Source: Bacteroides sp. (GTDB taxonomy: Bacteria > Bacteroidota > Bacteroidia > Bacteroidales > Bacteroidaceae). From it: a stretch of 48,925 nucleotides of DNA. Made by a program: the position numbers and the translations under genes. The notes beneath the pieces are model-generated. The model saw nothing but the letters and a program-made list of their open reading frames with translations. It searched no databases and had not been told where the DNA came from. Below, piece by piece: positions 17,696 to 25,654 of the stretch. Position 1 is the stretch's first letter; each line of letters begins with the position of its first letter. The DNA is taken from contig JAJBTC010000037.1 in the NCBI GenBank assembly GCA_020861095.1, forward strand, positions 1 through 48,925, given 5' to 3'.

Positions 17696-18307
17696 ATGAA
17701 TATAGACTTCGATAAAATGGGTGGTCTCGTACCGGCCATCATACAGGATCAGCATACGCGTAAAGTGCTTATGCTGGGTTTTATGAACCGGGAAGCGTAT
17801 GAGAAGACTGTGGAGACCGGAAAGGTAACGTTCTTCAGCCGTACCAGAAACCGTCTGTGGACGAAAGGCGAAGAGAGCGGTAATTTCCTGCATGTATTGG
17901 ATATCCGGGAAGACTGTGATCACGACACCCTGCTGATCCAGGTGTCTCCCGTGGGACCGGTGTGCCATACCGGCGAAGATACCTGCTGGGGCGAAAAGAA
18001 CGACGAGCCTCTGATGTTCCTGAAACATCTGCAACAGTTCATAAACCAGCGCCACGAAGAGATGCCGGAGAAATCGTATACCACCAGCCTGTTCCGGGAT
18101 GGAGTGAACCGCATGGCACAGAAAGTAGGGGAAGAGGCTGTGGAGATGATTATTGAAGCAACAAACGGAAGCGGCGAACGGATGATCTATGAAGGATCCG
18201 ATATGATCTATCACCTGATCGTGTTGCTCACTTCCAAAGGATATAGTATTGAAGATCTCGCGCGTGAATTGCAGGTAAGACACAGCGACACATGGACGAA
18301 ACACTGA
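17696..18307 (+). CDS. hisIE: Bifunctional phosphoribosyl-AMP cyclohydrolase / phosphoribosyl-ATP pyrophosphatase
   Basis: The enzyme catalyses steps two and three of histidine synthesis. The 203 residues split into a PRA-CH domain (about 1-110: FSRTRNRLWTKGEESGN, DCDHDTLL and GPVCHTGEDTCW with zinc-binding Cys, Asp and His) and an all-helical PRA-PH domain (about 115-203: KVGEEAVEMIIEA, EGSDMIYHLIVLL). It follows hisF by 43 bp. Its last 16 bp overlap the start of ftsE. hisG, hisD, hisC and hisB are not in the window. Confidence 0.97.
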   Translation: MNIDFDKMGGLVPAIIQDQHTRKVLMLGFMNREAYEKTVETGKVTFFSRTRNRLWTKGEESGNFLHVLDIREDCDHDTLLIQVSPVGPVCHTGEDTCWGEKNDEPLMFLKHLQQFINQRHEEMPEKSYTTSLFRDGVNRMAQKVGEEAVEMIIEATNGSGERMIYEGSDMIYHLIVLLTSKGYSIEDLARELQVRHSDTWTKH

Positions 18308-19065
18308 TCCGATACGAGCAGGTAGCTGTTTGCCAACAGGAGTTGTGTGTACTGGAGCAGGTAGATTTCCGGTTGCACAAAGGAGAATTTGTCTACCTCA
18401 TCGGAAAGGTAGGCTCCGGTAAGACCACCCTGCTGAAAACGTTCTACGGCGAACTGGCCGTGACGGAGGGAACCGCGGAGGTACTGGGGTACAACATGCG
18501 TAAGATCAGACGCAAACACATTCCGCAGTTGCGGCGCAAGCTGGGGATCGTGTTCCAGGATTTTCAGTTGCTCACCGACCGGTCGGTGTACGACAATCTC
18601 GAGTTTGTATTGCGGGCTACCGGGTGGAAACACAAACGGGAGATTCGGGATCGTATCGAGGAGGTACTGCAACAGGTAGGGATGGACAACAAGGGGTATA
18701 AATTCCCCAACGAACTATCCGGAGGAGAACAACAACGCATCGTGATCGCGCGGGCCATCCTCAACAGACCGGAGATCATTCTGGCAGATGAGCCTACGGG
18801 CAATCTGGATGCGGAGACAGGCCGGGAGATCACCACCCTGTTGCACAACATTTGTGAGGCCGGATCGGCAGTGGTGATGACCACACACAACCAGTTGTTG
18901 TTGCAGGAGTTTCCGGGGATCGTATACCGATGTGCCGATCATCGCATCGTGAATGTGACGGAGCGGTACCGGACGGTGGCTGATGCGACAGAAGAAACGG
19001 GGTGGGAAGCTGTAGAAGAGGCCGTGGAAGAACAAGTGAACAATAAACAAGAGATAATAAATTAG
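18292..19065 (+). CDS. ftsE: FtsE-type ABC transporter ATP-binding protein
   Basis: This cytoplasmic ATPase is of the FtsE class; with the membrane protein FtsX it controls cell-wall hydrolases at division. The 257 residues contain Walker A GKVGSGKTT, a Q-loop VFQDFQLL, the signature LSGGEQQR, Walker B IILADEPTGNLD and the His-loop MTTHN. It has ~25 more C-terminal residues than E. coli FtsE, rich in Glu. The start codon lies inside the end of hisIE (16-bp overlap), so translation is probably coupled. ftsX is not adjacent. Another LolD-like role cannot be excluded from the ATPase alone. Confidence 0.85.
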   Translation: MDETLIRYEQVAVCQQELCVLEQVDFRLHKGEFVYLIGKVGSGKTTLLKTFYGELAVTEGTAEVLGYNMRKIRRKHIPQLRRKLGIVFQDFQLLTDRSVYDNLEFVLRATGWKHKREIRDRIEEVLQQVGMDNKGYKFPNELSGGEQQRIVIARAILNRPEIILADEPTGNLDAETGREITTLLHNICEAGSAVVMTTHNQLLLQEFPGIVYRCADHRIVNVTERYRTVADATEETGWEAVEEAVEEQVNNKQEIIN

Positions 19066-19081
19066 GAAAGAGGAGAGGCTG

Positions 19082-19119
19082 CTCTTTTCCGGCGGGGAGA
19101 AACGCCGGACGGAAAAGAG
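19082..19119 (+). promoter_or_regulatory. Stable mRNA hairpin between ftsE and lysC
   Basis: CTCTTT-TCCGGCG (19082-19094) pairs with CGCCGGA (19103-19109) and then AAAGAG, with a small CGG bulge and a GGGAGAAA loop. The next bases are AATAAG, so this is not an intrinsic terminator. A short GAATCGTAAATC repeat fragment follows at 19137-19148. Confidence 0.5.
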
Positions 19120-19168
19120 AAATAAGAACGGCTGTCGAATCGTAAATCATTTAATTCAGTTACGACAG

Positions 19169-20488
19169 ATGAAAATTTTAAAGTTTGGAGGTACCTCGGT
19201 AGGGTCGGCTCAGCGGATGAGAGAGGTAGCCAAATTGATTACCGATGGGGAAAAGAACATTGTAGTGCTCTCCGCCATGTCGGGCACCACAAACGCATTG
19301 GTAGAGATCTCGGACTATCTGTATAAGAAGAATCCGGAGGGTGCCAACGAGATCATCAACAGACTGGAAAATACCTACCGGAAACATGTGGAAGAATTGT
19401 ATGAGACAACTGAATATAAACAGAAAGTCCTGGAAGTGATCCGTTCCCATTTCGACTATATACGTTCGTACACCAAAGACCTGTTTACTTTGTTCGAAGA
19501 GAAGGTGGTGCTGGCACAGGGAGAGTTGATCTCTACTGCCATGATGAACTATTATCTGCAGGAGAGCGGAGTGAAGTCTGTACTGCTACCCGCGCTTGAG
19601 TTTATGCGTACGGATAAGAACGCCGAACCCGATCCGGTATATATCAAAGAAAAACTACAGGCACAACTGGAACTCCATCCGGATGCCGATATCTATATCA
19701 CACAGGGATTCATCTGCCGCAATGCCTATGGAGAGATCGATAATCTCCAGCGCGGAGGCAGCGACTATACCGCTTCCCTGATCGGTGCTGCCCTGAATGC
19801 TTCGGAAATACAGATCTGGACCGATATCGACGGGATGCACAACAACGATCCGCGCATCGTAGACAAAACTTCTCCCGTGCGTCAGCTTCATTTTGAAGAG
19901 GCTGCCGAACTGGCCTATTTCGGAGCGAAGATCCTGCATCCGACCTGTGTGCAGCCTGCCAAGTATGCCAATATACCGGTAAGGCTGCTGAATACCATGG
20001 ACCCGACGGCGCCCGGTACGATCATCTCCAACGAAACCGAAAAGGGGAAGATCAAAGCGGTTGCAGCCAAAGAAAATATCACTGCCATCAAGATCAAGTC
20101 CAGCCGTATGCTGCTGGCTCATGGCTTCCTGCGCAAAGTATTTGAGATCTTTGAAAGCTATCAGACTTCCATCGATATGATCTGTACCTCAGAGGTCGGA
20201 GTATCGGTTTCTGTAGACAATACCAAGCATCTCAATGAGATTGTAGACGATCTGAAAAAATACGGTACGGTGACGGTAGACAAAGACATGTGTATCATCT
20301 GTGTGGCAGGCGATCTCGACTGGGAGAACATTGGTTTTGAAGCCAGTGTGGTAGAAGCACTGAAAGATATACCTGTACGTATGATCTCCTACGGAGGCAG
20401 CAACTACAACATCTCTATTCTGGTGCGTGAACAGGATAAAAAACTGGCACTACAGGCGCTGAGTCGCGTGCTCTTTAACGAAAATTGA
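19169..20488 (+). CDS. lysC: Aspartate kinase
   Basis: The enzyme phosphorylates aspartate, the first step towards lysine, diaminopimelate, threonine and methionine. It has 439 residues and is monofunctional: the kinase domain begins KILKFGGTSVGSAQRM, TQGFICRN and RGGSDYTASLIGAAL follow, and two C-terminal ACT domains (about 300-439) presumably bind lysine or threonine. It is followed by a strong intrinsic terminator, then lysA 89 bp after its stop codon. Confidence 0.96.
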   Translation: MKILKFGGTSVGSAQRMREVAKLITDGEKNIVVLSAMSGTTNALVEISDYLYKKNPEGANEIINRLENTYRKHVEELYETTEYKQKVLEVIRSHFDYIRSYTKDLFTLFEEKVVLAQGELISTAMMNYYLQESGVKSVLLPALEFMRTDKNAEPDPVYIKEKLQAQLELHPDADIYITQGFICRNAYGEIDNLQRGGSDYTASLIGAALNASEIQIWTDIDGMHNNDPRIVDKTSPVRQLHFEEAAELAYFGAKILHPTCVQPAKYANIPVRLLNTMDPTAPGTIISNETEKGKIKAVAAKENITAIKIKSSRMLLAHGFLRKVFEIFESYQTSIDMICTSEVGVSVSVDNTKHLNEIVDDLKKYGTVTVDKDMCIICVAGDLDWENIGFEASVVEALKDIPVRMISYGGSNYNISILVREQDKKLALQALSRVLFNEN

Positions 20489-20504
20489 AGATAACATATA
20501 CCAG

Positions 20505-20537
20505 GCGCTTTGTTCAGCAATGAGAAAGCGCTTTTTT
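20505..20537 (+). terminator. Intrinsic terminator between lysC and lysA
   Basis: GCGCTTT (20505-20511) pairs with AAAGCGC (20525-20531), followed by six T. It lies only 40 bp before the lysA ATG, and no -7 box is seen in between. Partial read-through may set the lysA level. Confidence 0.85.
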
Positions 20538-20577
20538 AAGAGCCTGTTTTAAAAAACAAAGAAATAAGACATAACAT

Positions 20578-21738
20578 ATGAAAGGTACATTTCCTGTAAG
20601 TAAATTCCGGGAGTTGCAGACTCCATTCTATTATTACGATACAGACTTGTTGCGGGAAACGTTGGAAGTCGTGAAAAATGAATCGGACAGATATGGCAAT
20701 TATGTAGTACATTATGCGGTCAAGGCCAATGCCAACCCCAAGATCCTGGAGGTGATCCGCGATAGCGGTATGGGAGCTGACTGCGTAAGCGGCGGGGAGA
20801 TCAAGGCTTGTCTCGACGCGGGCTTTCCCGCGGAGAAGGTGGTTTTTGCCGGAGTTGGGAAAGCAGATTGGGAGATCGAACTGGGGCTGGATCACGATAT
20901 ATTCTGTTTCAATGTAGAATCCATTCCCGAACTGGAAGTTATCAATGAACTTGCAGCAGCAAAAGGGAAGACCGCGAATGTTGCCTTTCGTATCAATCCG
21001 GACGTAGCAGCGCATACCCATGCCAATATCACTACCGGACTGGCCGAAAACAAATTTGGTATCAGCATGGAAGATATGGATCATGTGATCGATGTGGCAC
21101 TCGGAATGGATCATGTGAAATTTATCGGACTGCATTTCCATATCGGATCCCAGATACTCGATATGGGAGATTTTGTAGCTCTTTGCCACCGGGTGAACGA
21201 GTTACAGGATCGTCTGGAAGCCCGTGGTATCACTTTCGGACATGTGAATGTCGGAGGCGGGCTGGGGATCGATTACGATCATCCCAACGAGCAGCCGATA
21301 CCGGAATTCCAGAGTTATTTCGTGACTTATGCCGAGCATCTGAAACTGCGACCCGGACAGACGCTGTATTTCGAACTGGGACGTTCGATCGTGGGACAAT
21401 GTGGTAATCTGATCTCGAAAGTCTTGTATGTCAAACAAGGAGCGAAGAAGCAATTTGCCATTCTGGATGCCGGGATGACCGATCTGATCCGTCCGGCTCT
21501 TTACGACGCATATCACCAGATGGAGAATATCACTTCCGAAGCAGCCGTAGAAAGTTACGATGTGGTAGGGCCGATCTGCGAATCTTCCGATGTATTCGGA
21601 AAAGAGGTAAAACTCAATCAGGTAAAGCGCGGAGACTATATCGCCATGCGTTCTGCCGGTGCCTACGGAGAGATCATGGCTTCCGGATACAACTGCCGCC
21701 AATTGCCACAGGGATATACTTCGGACGAACTATCCTGA
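20578..21738 (+). CDS. lysA: Diaminopimelate decarboxylase
   Basis: This PLP enzyme decarboxylates meso-diaminopimelate to lysine. The 386 residues form a fold-type III enzyme: the PLP lysine is Lys49 in HYAVKANAN, the phosphate loop is NVGGGLGIDYD, YFELGRSIVG follows, and the active-site Cys comes from CESSDVFG. It is a little shorter than the ~415-residue E. coli enzyme. It lies downstream of lysC on the same strand, separated by a terminator. The stop codon falls inside the first bases of a long inverted repeat. Confidence 0.96.
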   Translation: MKGTFPVSKFRELQTPFYYYDTDLLRETLEVVKNESDRYGNYVVHYAVKANANPKILEVIRDSGMGADCVSGGEIKACLDAGFPAEKVVFAGVGKADWEIELGLDHDIFCFNVESIPELEVINELAAAKGKTANVAFRINPDVAAHTHANITTGLAENKFGISMEDMDHVIDVALGMDHVKFIGLHFHIGSQILDMGDFVALCHRVNELQDRLEARGITFGHVNVGGGLGIDYDHPNEQPIPEFQSYFVTYAEHLKLRPGQTLYFELGRSIVGQCGNLISKVLYVKQGAKKQFAILDAGMTDLIRPALYDAYHQMENITSEAAVESYDVVGPICESSDVFGKEVKLNQVKRGDYIAMRSAGAYGEIMASGYNCRQLPQGYTSDELS

Positions 21739-21886
21739 CACCCTCATTCCCATGTAGAGACGCAAAGAGATTTACGATTTTACGATTTACAATTTACGAT
21801 TGAAATTACAGAAAGAATATGTTTGTAAATCCTTATGCGTAACATTTTATATGCAAACATACGAGACGCATATTTGCGTCTTCACG
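21733..21886 (+). repeat. Left arm of a long inverted repeat; best-preserved repeat element
   Basis: It runs from CCTGACACCCTCATTC through TGTAGAGACGCAAAGAGATT, GATTTAC units, GATTGAAATTACAG, TATGTTTGTAAATCC, TATGCAAACATACGAGACGC and ends TTTGCGTC. Its own ends (GAGACGCAAA and TTTGCGTCT) are inverted repeats, as in a miniature inverted-repeat element. Its mirror image lies at 22049-22247. Confidence 0.8.
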
Positions 21887-21932
21887 AGGTATGTCTGATA
21901 CAGTTCTGTATCTGATAGAAACTTATCTGATT

Positions 21933-21967
21933 GCCCGGTTTCCATTCAATGGATGATCGGGCATTCT
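21933..21967 (+). terminator. Hairpin downstream of lysA
   Basis: TGCCCG-GTTT-CCATT pairs with AATGG-ATGAT-CGGGCA, with an internal bulge, followed by TTCTTGT. It lies in the centre of the long inverted repeat and is a candidate lysA terminator. Confidence 0.45.
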
Positions 21968-22048
21968 TGTATGAAATCCGGATTTGTATGTTATGGTATC
22001 TTATAAGATGAATTATTTATAGTGAGCGTCTATATTGAGTTGGCACCG

Positions 22049-22247
22049 TGGAGACGCAACTATGCGTCTCGTATGTTTGCATATATAATGTTACGCATAA
22101 GGATTTACAAACATATTCTTTCTGCAATTTCAATCGTAAATTGTAAATCCCTTTGCTGACCGTTGGTTGACTTCGTCGACCGTTGGTTCGTCCAATCGTA
22201 AATCCCTTTGCGTCTCTACAAGTGGATGATGGCGTCAGGATTACCTG
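22049..22247 (-). repeat. Right arm of the long inverted repeat, with an internal insertion
   Basis: Its reverse complement matches 21733-21886 almost base for base: CCTGACGCCATCATCC, TGTAGAGACGCAAAGGGATT, then TTTACGATTGAAATTGCAG, TATGCAAACATACGAGACGC, TTGCGTC. Compared with the left arm it carries about 45 extra bases (22155-22194) with two copies of GACCGTTGGTT. Confidence 0.8.
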
Positions 22248-22466
22248 TATTACCCCATACAAATCAGTAATTAAACGCAGCCATTGCCATCCGTAACATG
22301 CACATGGTACAGGCATTGGCCCACCTCTGGTCTCGCAGCGTCAAGCGTAGTGCAGTTTTACGCCGAACCGGAAGCAGGATCTGTCTGATAGGAGCGAGTT
22401 TATCCTGCTCGTCGCCGTATATCAAACGGAGTAGTGAAGTCACGTAAATCATACGGGATGCGATGT

Positions 22467-22533
22467 ATTTTCAATCGTACATCGTAAATCAGTAAATCGT
22501 AAATCTCTTGGCGTCTCTACAGGAGAATGAGGG
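22467..22533 (-). repeat. Partial third copy of the repeat element
   Basis: The reverse complement reads CCCTCATTCTCCTGTAGAGA, CGCCAAGAGATTTACG, two further GATTTACGAT-type units and GATTGAAAAT. It matches the first half of the left arm including the CCTCATTC flank. The rest of 22248-22764 holds no supportable gene apart from the leader of the ferritin gene. Confidence 0.75.
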
Positions 22534-22764
22534 CTTTGGAATATGGGAACGAAAAGAATTTAAGCGAAACAAAAAGGAGGCAGAAGACAGAATTAAGTGA
22601 TTTGTGGGGCCACATCTGGCGTAATTTAAGGTCAAAAATAATTCCTGAAATTACTATAGAAAACGAGAGGATCCCGGAAGGATAAATTTATACTTTTCTC
22701 TACGAACAATGGAGAAGTGTGGTTGTTGTAAGTTCAGTATCTAATAAATAAAAAATAGTGAATT

Positions 22765-23292
22765 ATGATGACTGAAAAATTACAAACCGCACTCAACGAT
22801 CAGCTCAATGCAGAGTTGTGGTCTTCCAATCTCTACCTTTCTATGGCCTTCCATATGGAAAAAATGGGTTATAACGGTCTTTGCTGCAAATTCAAAAAGA
22901 TGGCACAGAAAGAGACCGACGATGCGTGTGAAATAGCCAGTTATCTGGCCAAAAAAGGGTGTGATGCCAAGATCGATAAGATCAATGTGGCGCCTACCGA
23001 TTGGGGAACTGCCTCACAGGTTTGTGAGCATCTTTACAAGCATACCGTACATCTGGCCAAAATGACCGATAAACTGTTGGACATAGCCATGGAAGAAAAA
23101 GACCATGCCACTAAAATATTTCTGGACGAATTTGTTGCCTGTCAGATGGAAGAAGAAGCAATGGCTCATGATCTGTACAAGAAAGCTAAGAATGCCGGAG
23201 ACGCCGGAATGATGATCATAGATGCACAATTGCATATGGCACATAAAGTGATGTGCAAATGCTGTGAGTGCAAAGCGGAAAAAAGGAAATGA
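22765..23292 (+). CDS. Ferritin-family protein with altered ferroxidase site and Cys-rich tail
   Basis: This is a four-helix ferritin of 175 residues that aligns without gaps to E. coli FtnA over the ferroxidase positions. Glu17, Glu50, Gln127 and Glu130 are kept, but position 53 is Asp (QKETDDAC) instead of His and position 94 is Thr (YKHTVH) instead of Glu. It has ten cysteines, including CC at 40-41 and a C-terminal MCKCCECK. Normal iron oxidation may be impaired or changed, and the tail could bind another metal; both are inference. It is monocistronic, with an AT-rich leader before and an intrinsic terminator after. Confidence 0.88.
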   Translation: MMTEKLQTALNDQLNAELWSSNLYLSMAFHMEKMGYNGLCCKFKKMAQKETDDACEIASYLAKKGCDAKIDKINVAPTDWGTASQVCEHLYKHTVHLAKMTDKLLDIAMEEKDHATKIFLDEFVACQMEEEAMAHDLYKKAKNAGDAGMMIIDAQLHMAHKVMCKCCECKAEKRK

Positions 23293-23442
23293 GAGAACTT
23301 CTCATACGGATTTTCCGACAGACAAGTTCCTGGTAGGGTTGTCCGGATCTTCCCCGGAAAACAGATCCGGATACAGCAACGGCCCACATCCTGACCATCA
23401 ATTAGGGAATATCCGTATCCATAGTTAAATGTGAGAGACAAT

Positions 23443-23476
23443 AAAAAGGAAACTTCCGGTGGAGGTTTCCTTTTTT
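23443..23476. terminator. Intrinsic terminator after the ferritin gene
   Basis: AAAAAGGAAAC pairs with GTTTCCTTTTTT around a TTCCGGTGGAG loop. T-rich sequence on both strands makes it suitable for the convergent DUF2721 gene too. Confidence 0.85.
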
Positions 23477-23500
23477 ATGGGAGCTCAGCAAAGGGATATC

Positions 23501-23907
23501 TTATTGTATATCCTTGCCTTTTTCCATGGTACTCAGGTAGATGTCTAAAGAGCGTGTAGAGATCAGTATCTCATGTATGGAAACTCCTAAGGAAGAAATG
23601 AGCAGTAAAAGAGCCAGACCGAATACGATCACAGAGGCCATTTTCAGTCCGATATAGATCAGGAACATGCTGATCACACAAAAAACAGGCTGGATATACC
23701 CAGTACCTGCATGGTGCGGGTCAGCGATAAGCGTTTCCGCAGATTCTCGATCTGTGCCACTGTCACATCAGAAGGTTTTTCCATGTACCTGTCGCGCAAC
23801 GTACGTACCAGCTGGGCATACGAAAGAAAACGGTTGGTATAAGCCAGTAAAATGAGCGATACAGCCGAAAACAGAAAAGTGGGAGTGATCAGATTAAATT
23901 CTTCCAT
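23501..23907 (-). pseudogene. DUF2721 membrane protein, broken by a one-base frameshift
   Basis: The first frame (start 23907) gives LITPTFLFSAVSLILLAYT, SYAQLVRTLRDRYM and IENLRKRLSLTRTMQVLG, then stops at 23674. The next frame continues at once with CVISMFLIYIGLKMASVIVF, LLISSLGVSIHEI and STRSLDIYLSTMEK to a TAA at 23501. Adding one base in the six-A run at 23680-23685 restores 135 residues with three membrane helices, the normal DUF2721 layout. The cause may be a real mutation or a homopolymer sequencing error. The function of the family is unknown. Confidence 0.85.
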
Positions 23908-24037
23908 AGATTATGTATTTATATACAATTACAAATGTGGGTGTGGCACGGATATATCTTTAACAAAGTTCCATATATTATTTCGTAACAGCATCCGTGC
24001 GGTGAATGTTTCAAAAAAAGCCTCCGGAAATGTCATA

Positions 24038-24080
24038 AATAAAATAACCCGGAAGATTTTGCCTCTCCAGGTTATTTTAT
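24038..24080 (-). terminator. Terminator downstream of kbl
   Basis: AAAATAACC and GGTTATTTT, 20 bases apart, form the stem. On the minus strand the stem is followed by TTATTTATG. It lies 32 bp past the kbl stop codon. Confidence 0.6.
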
Positions 24081-24111
24081 ATCAGATCGTAAATTACTTA
24101 CTGTATGACAT

Positions 24112-25284
24112 TCAGTTTTTCCCAACCTTAATAAATGCCCCGATACACCGATCCAGATGCTCCTGTGTATGTCCCGCGGATAGTTGTACCCGGATGCGGG
24201 CTTGTCCTTTCGGTACTACCGGGTAGTAGAACCCGGTGACATAAATGCCTTCCCGCTGCAAAAGTGCCGCATAGTCCTGTGAAAGACGGGCATCGTATAG
24301 CATCACCGCGCAGATCGCACTCTGTGTCGGTTTGATGTCAAATCCCGCTTTCAGCATTTTCTCACGGAAGTAGTGTACATTCTCTACCAGACGGTCGTGG
24401 AGTTCGTTGCTCTCTTTGAGCATGCGGAATACTTCCAGACTGGCACCGACCACTGCCGGAGCTACCGAGTTGGAAAAAAGATAGGGGCGACTCCGTTGGC
24501 GCAGCAGGTCTATGATCTCCCGGCGTCCCGTAGTGAAACCACCCATGGCACCTCCGAATGCTTTTCCCAGCGTACCTGTATAGATATCCACCCGTTCGTA
24601 GGTCTGGAACAATTCACTCACTCCCCGACCTGTAGGTCCTACCACACCTGCCGAATGAGACTCGTCTACCATCACCAACGCGTCGTACTTTTCTGCCAGG
24701 TCACAGATCTGATCCATGGGAGCCACATTGCCATCCATAGAGAATACGCCGTCTGTCACGACGATCCGGAATCGCTGGTTCTGTGCCTCCTGCAGGCAGC
24801 GTTCCAGGTCTTCCATATCCGCGTTTGCGTAGCGGTAACGTCTGGCTTTACACAGACGCACCCCATCGATGATGGAGGCATGGTTCAGGGAATCTGAGAT
24901 AATAGCATCTTCCTCGGTGAAAAGAGGTTCGAATACTCCTCCGTTGGCATCGAAACAAGCCGCATACAGAATGGTGTCTTCTGTCCGGAAGTATGCCGCG
25001 ATAGCAGCCTCCAGTTCTTTGTGAATGTCCTGTGTTCCACAGATAAAACGTACGGATGACATACCGTATCCGCGTTGTTCCAGGGTCTCCTTAGCCGCGG
25101 CAATAAGCCTGGGATGGTTGGAGAGTCCCAGATAATTGTTGGCACAGAAATTCAGGACTTCTTTCCCGTTCACAGTGATCACCGCCTGTTGCGGACTTTC
25201 GATCAGGCGTTCTTCTTTGTAGAGGCCGGCTTCCCGGATCTCGGTGAGCGTCTGGCTCAGGTGTTCTTTCATTTTACCGTACAT
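24112..25284 (-). CDS. kbl: Glycine C-acetyltransferase (2-amino-3-ketobutyrate CoA ligase)
   Basis: This PLP enzyme (alpha-oxoamine synthase family) cleaves 2-amino-3-ketobutyrate with CoA into glycine and acetyl-CoA in threonine breakdown. The 390 residues start MYGKMKEHL and continue GLYKEERLIESPQ and NFCANNYLGLSNHP, all typical of Kbl rather than BioF. VDESHSAGVVG and TLGKAFGGAMGG hold the PLP-binding Asp/His and the Schiff-base Lys. Threonine dehydrogenase is not adjacent. BioF is the main alternative, but the N-terminus favours Kbl. Confidence 0.92.
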   Translation of the reverse strand: MYGKMKEHLSQTLTEIREAGLYKEERLIESPQQAVITVNGKEVLNFCANNYLGLSNHPRLIAAAKETLEQRGYGMSSVRFICGTQDIHKELEAAIAAYFRTEDTILYAACFDANGGVFEPLFTEEDAIISDSLNHASIIDGVRLCKARRYRYANADMEDLERCLQEAQNQRFRIVVTDGVFSMDGNVAPMDQICDLAEKYDALVMVDESHSAGVVGPTGRGVSELFQTYERVDIYTGTLGKAFGGAMGGFTTGRREIIDLLRQRSRPYLFSNSVAPAVVGASLEVFRMLKESNELHDRLVENVHYFREKMLKAGFDIKPTQSAICAVMLYDARLSQDYAALLQREGIYVTGFYYPVVPKGQARIRVQLSAGHTQEHLDRCIGAFIKVGKN

Positions 25285-25654
25285 AGTGGTAAGGTTTTTA
25301 GTTACTACACAAAGGACACCATTTTCTATGAATAATCCATATCTTTTTGGCAGAAAAATGAAAAAAAGTGCTTACTTTGCCCGGCTAAGTTGCCTGAGTA
25401 AAATAGAATTCAGAGGAGATAGAGGACTTTCTGTCAAGTGAAATAGTTGGCCTGCCATTCCATGTTATAAGGGGGTAAGGGTAATGTGACTATGTACTGA
25501 AAAAATTGACGGGCTTGTGACAGCATGAACGAAACCGCAGATAGTCTTTGTCCCCGTGTAAGTGATAAAGATTGTTCTTATACAAGATCTGTCTGACAGA
25601 GAGAAAATAAATACACAACCTGTGGAATAAGCCGGCAGATAGGCCAGATATAAA
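25285..25654. other. Divergent intergenic region between kbl and the DUF4348 lipoprotein
   Basis: There is no supportable gene. It must carry promoters for both neighbours. A TTACTTTG sequence at 25373-25380 on plus resembles a -7 box but has no good upstream partner. Confidence 0.35.

Noticed and set aside
22264..22452. A 62-residue minus-strand frame between repeat copies (MIYVTSLLRLIYGDEQ...)
   Set aside because: It might be a transposase remnant, but I recognise no family and it lies in a repeat patchwork.
23671..23690. Programmed -1 frameshifting in the DUF2721 gene
   Set aside because: The slip site is G TTT TTT G rather than a full X-XXY-YYZ site, and no downstream stimulatory structure is evident; a plain indel is simpler.
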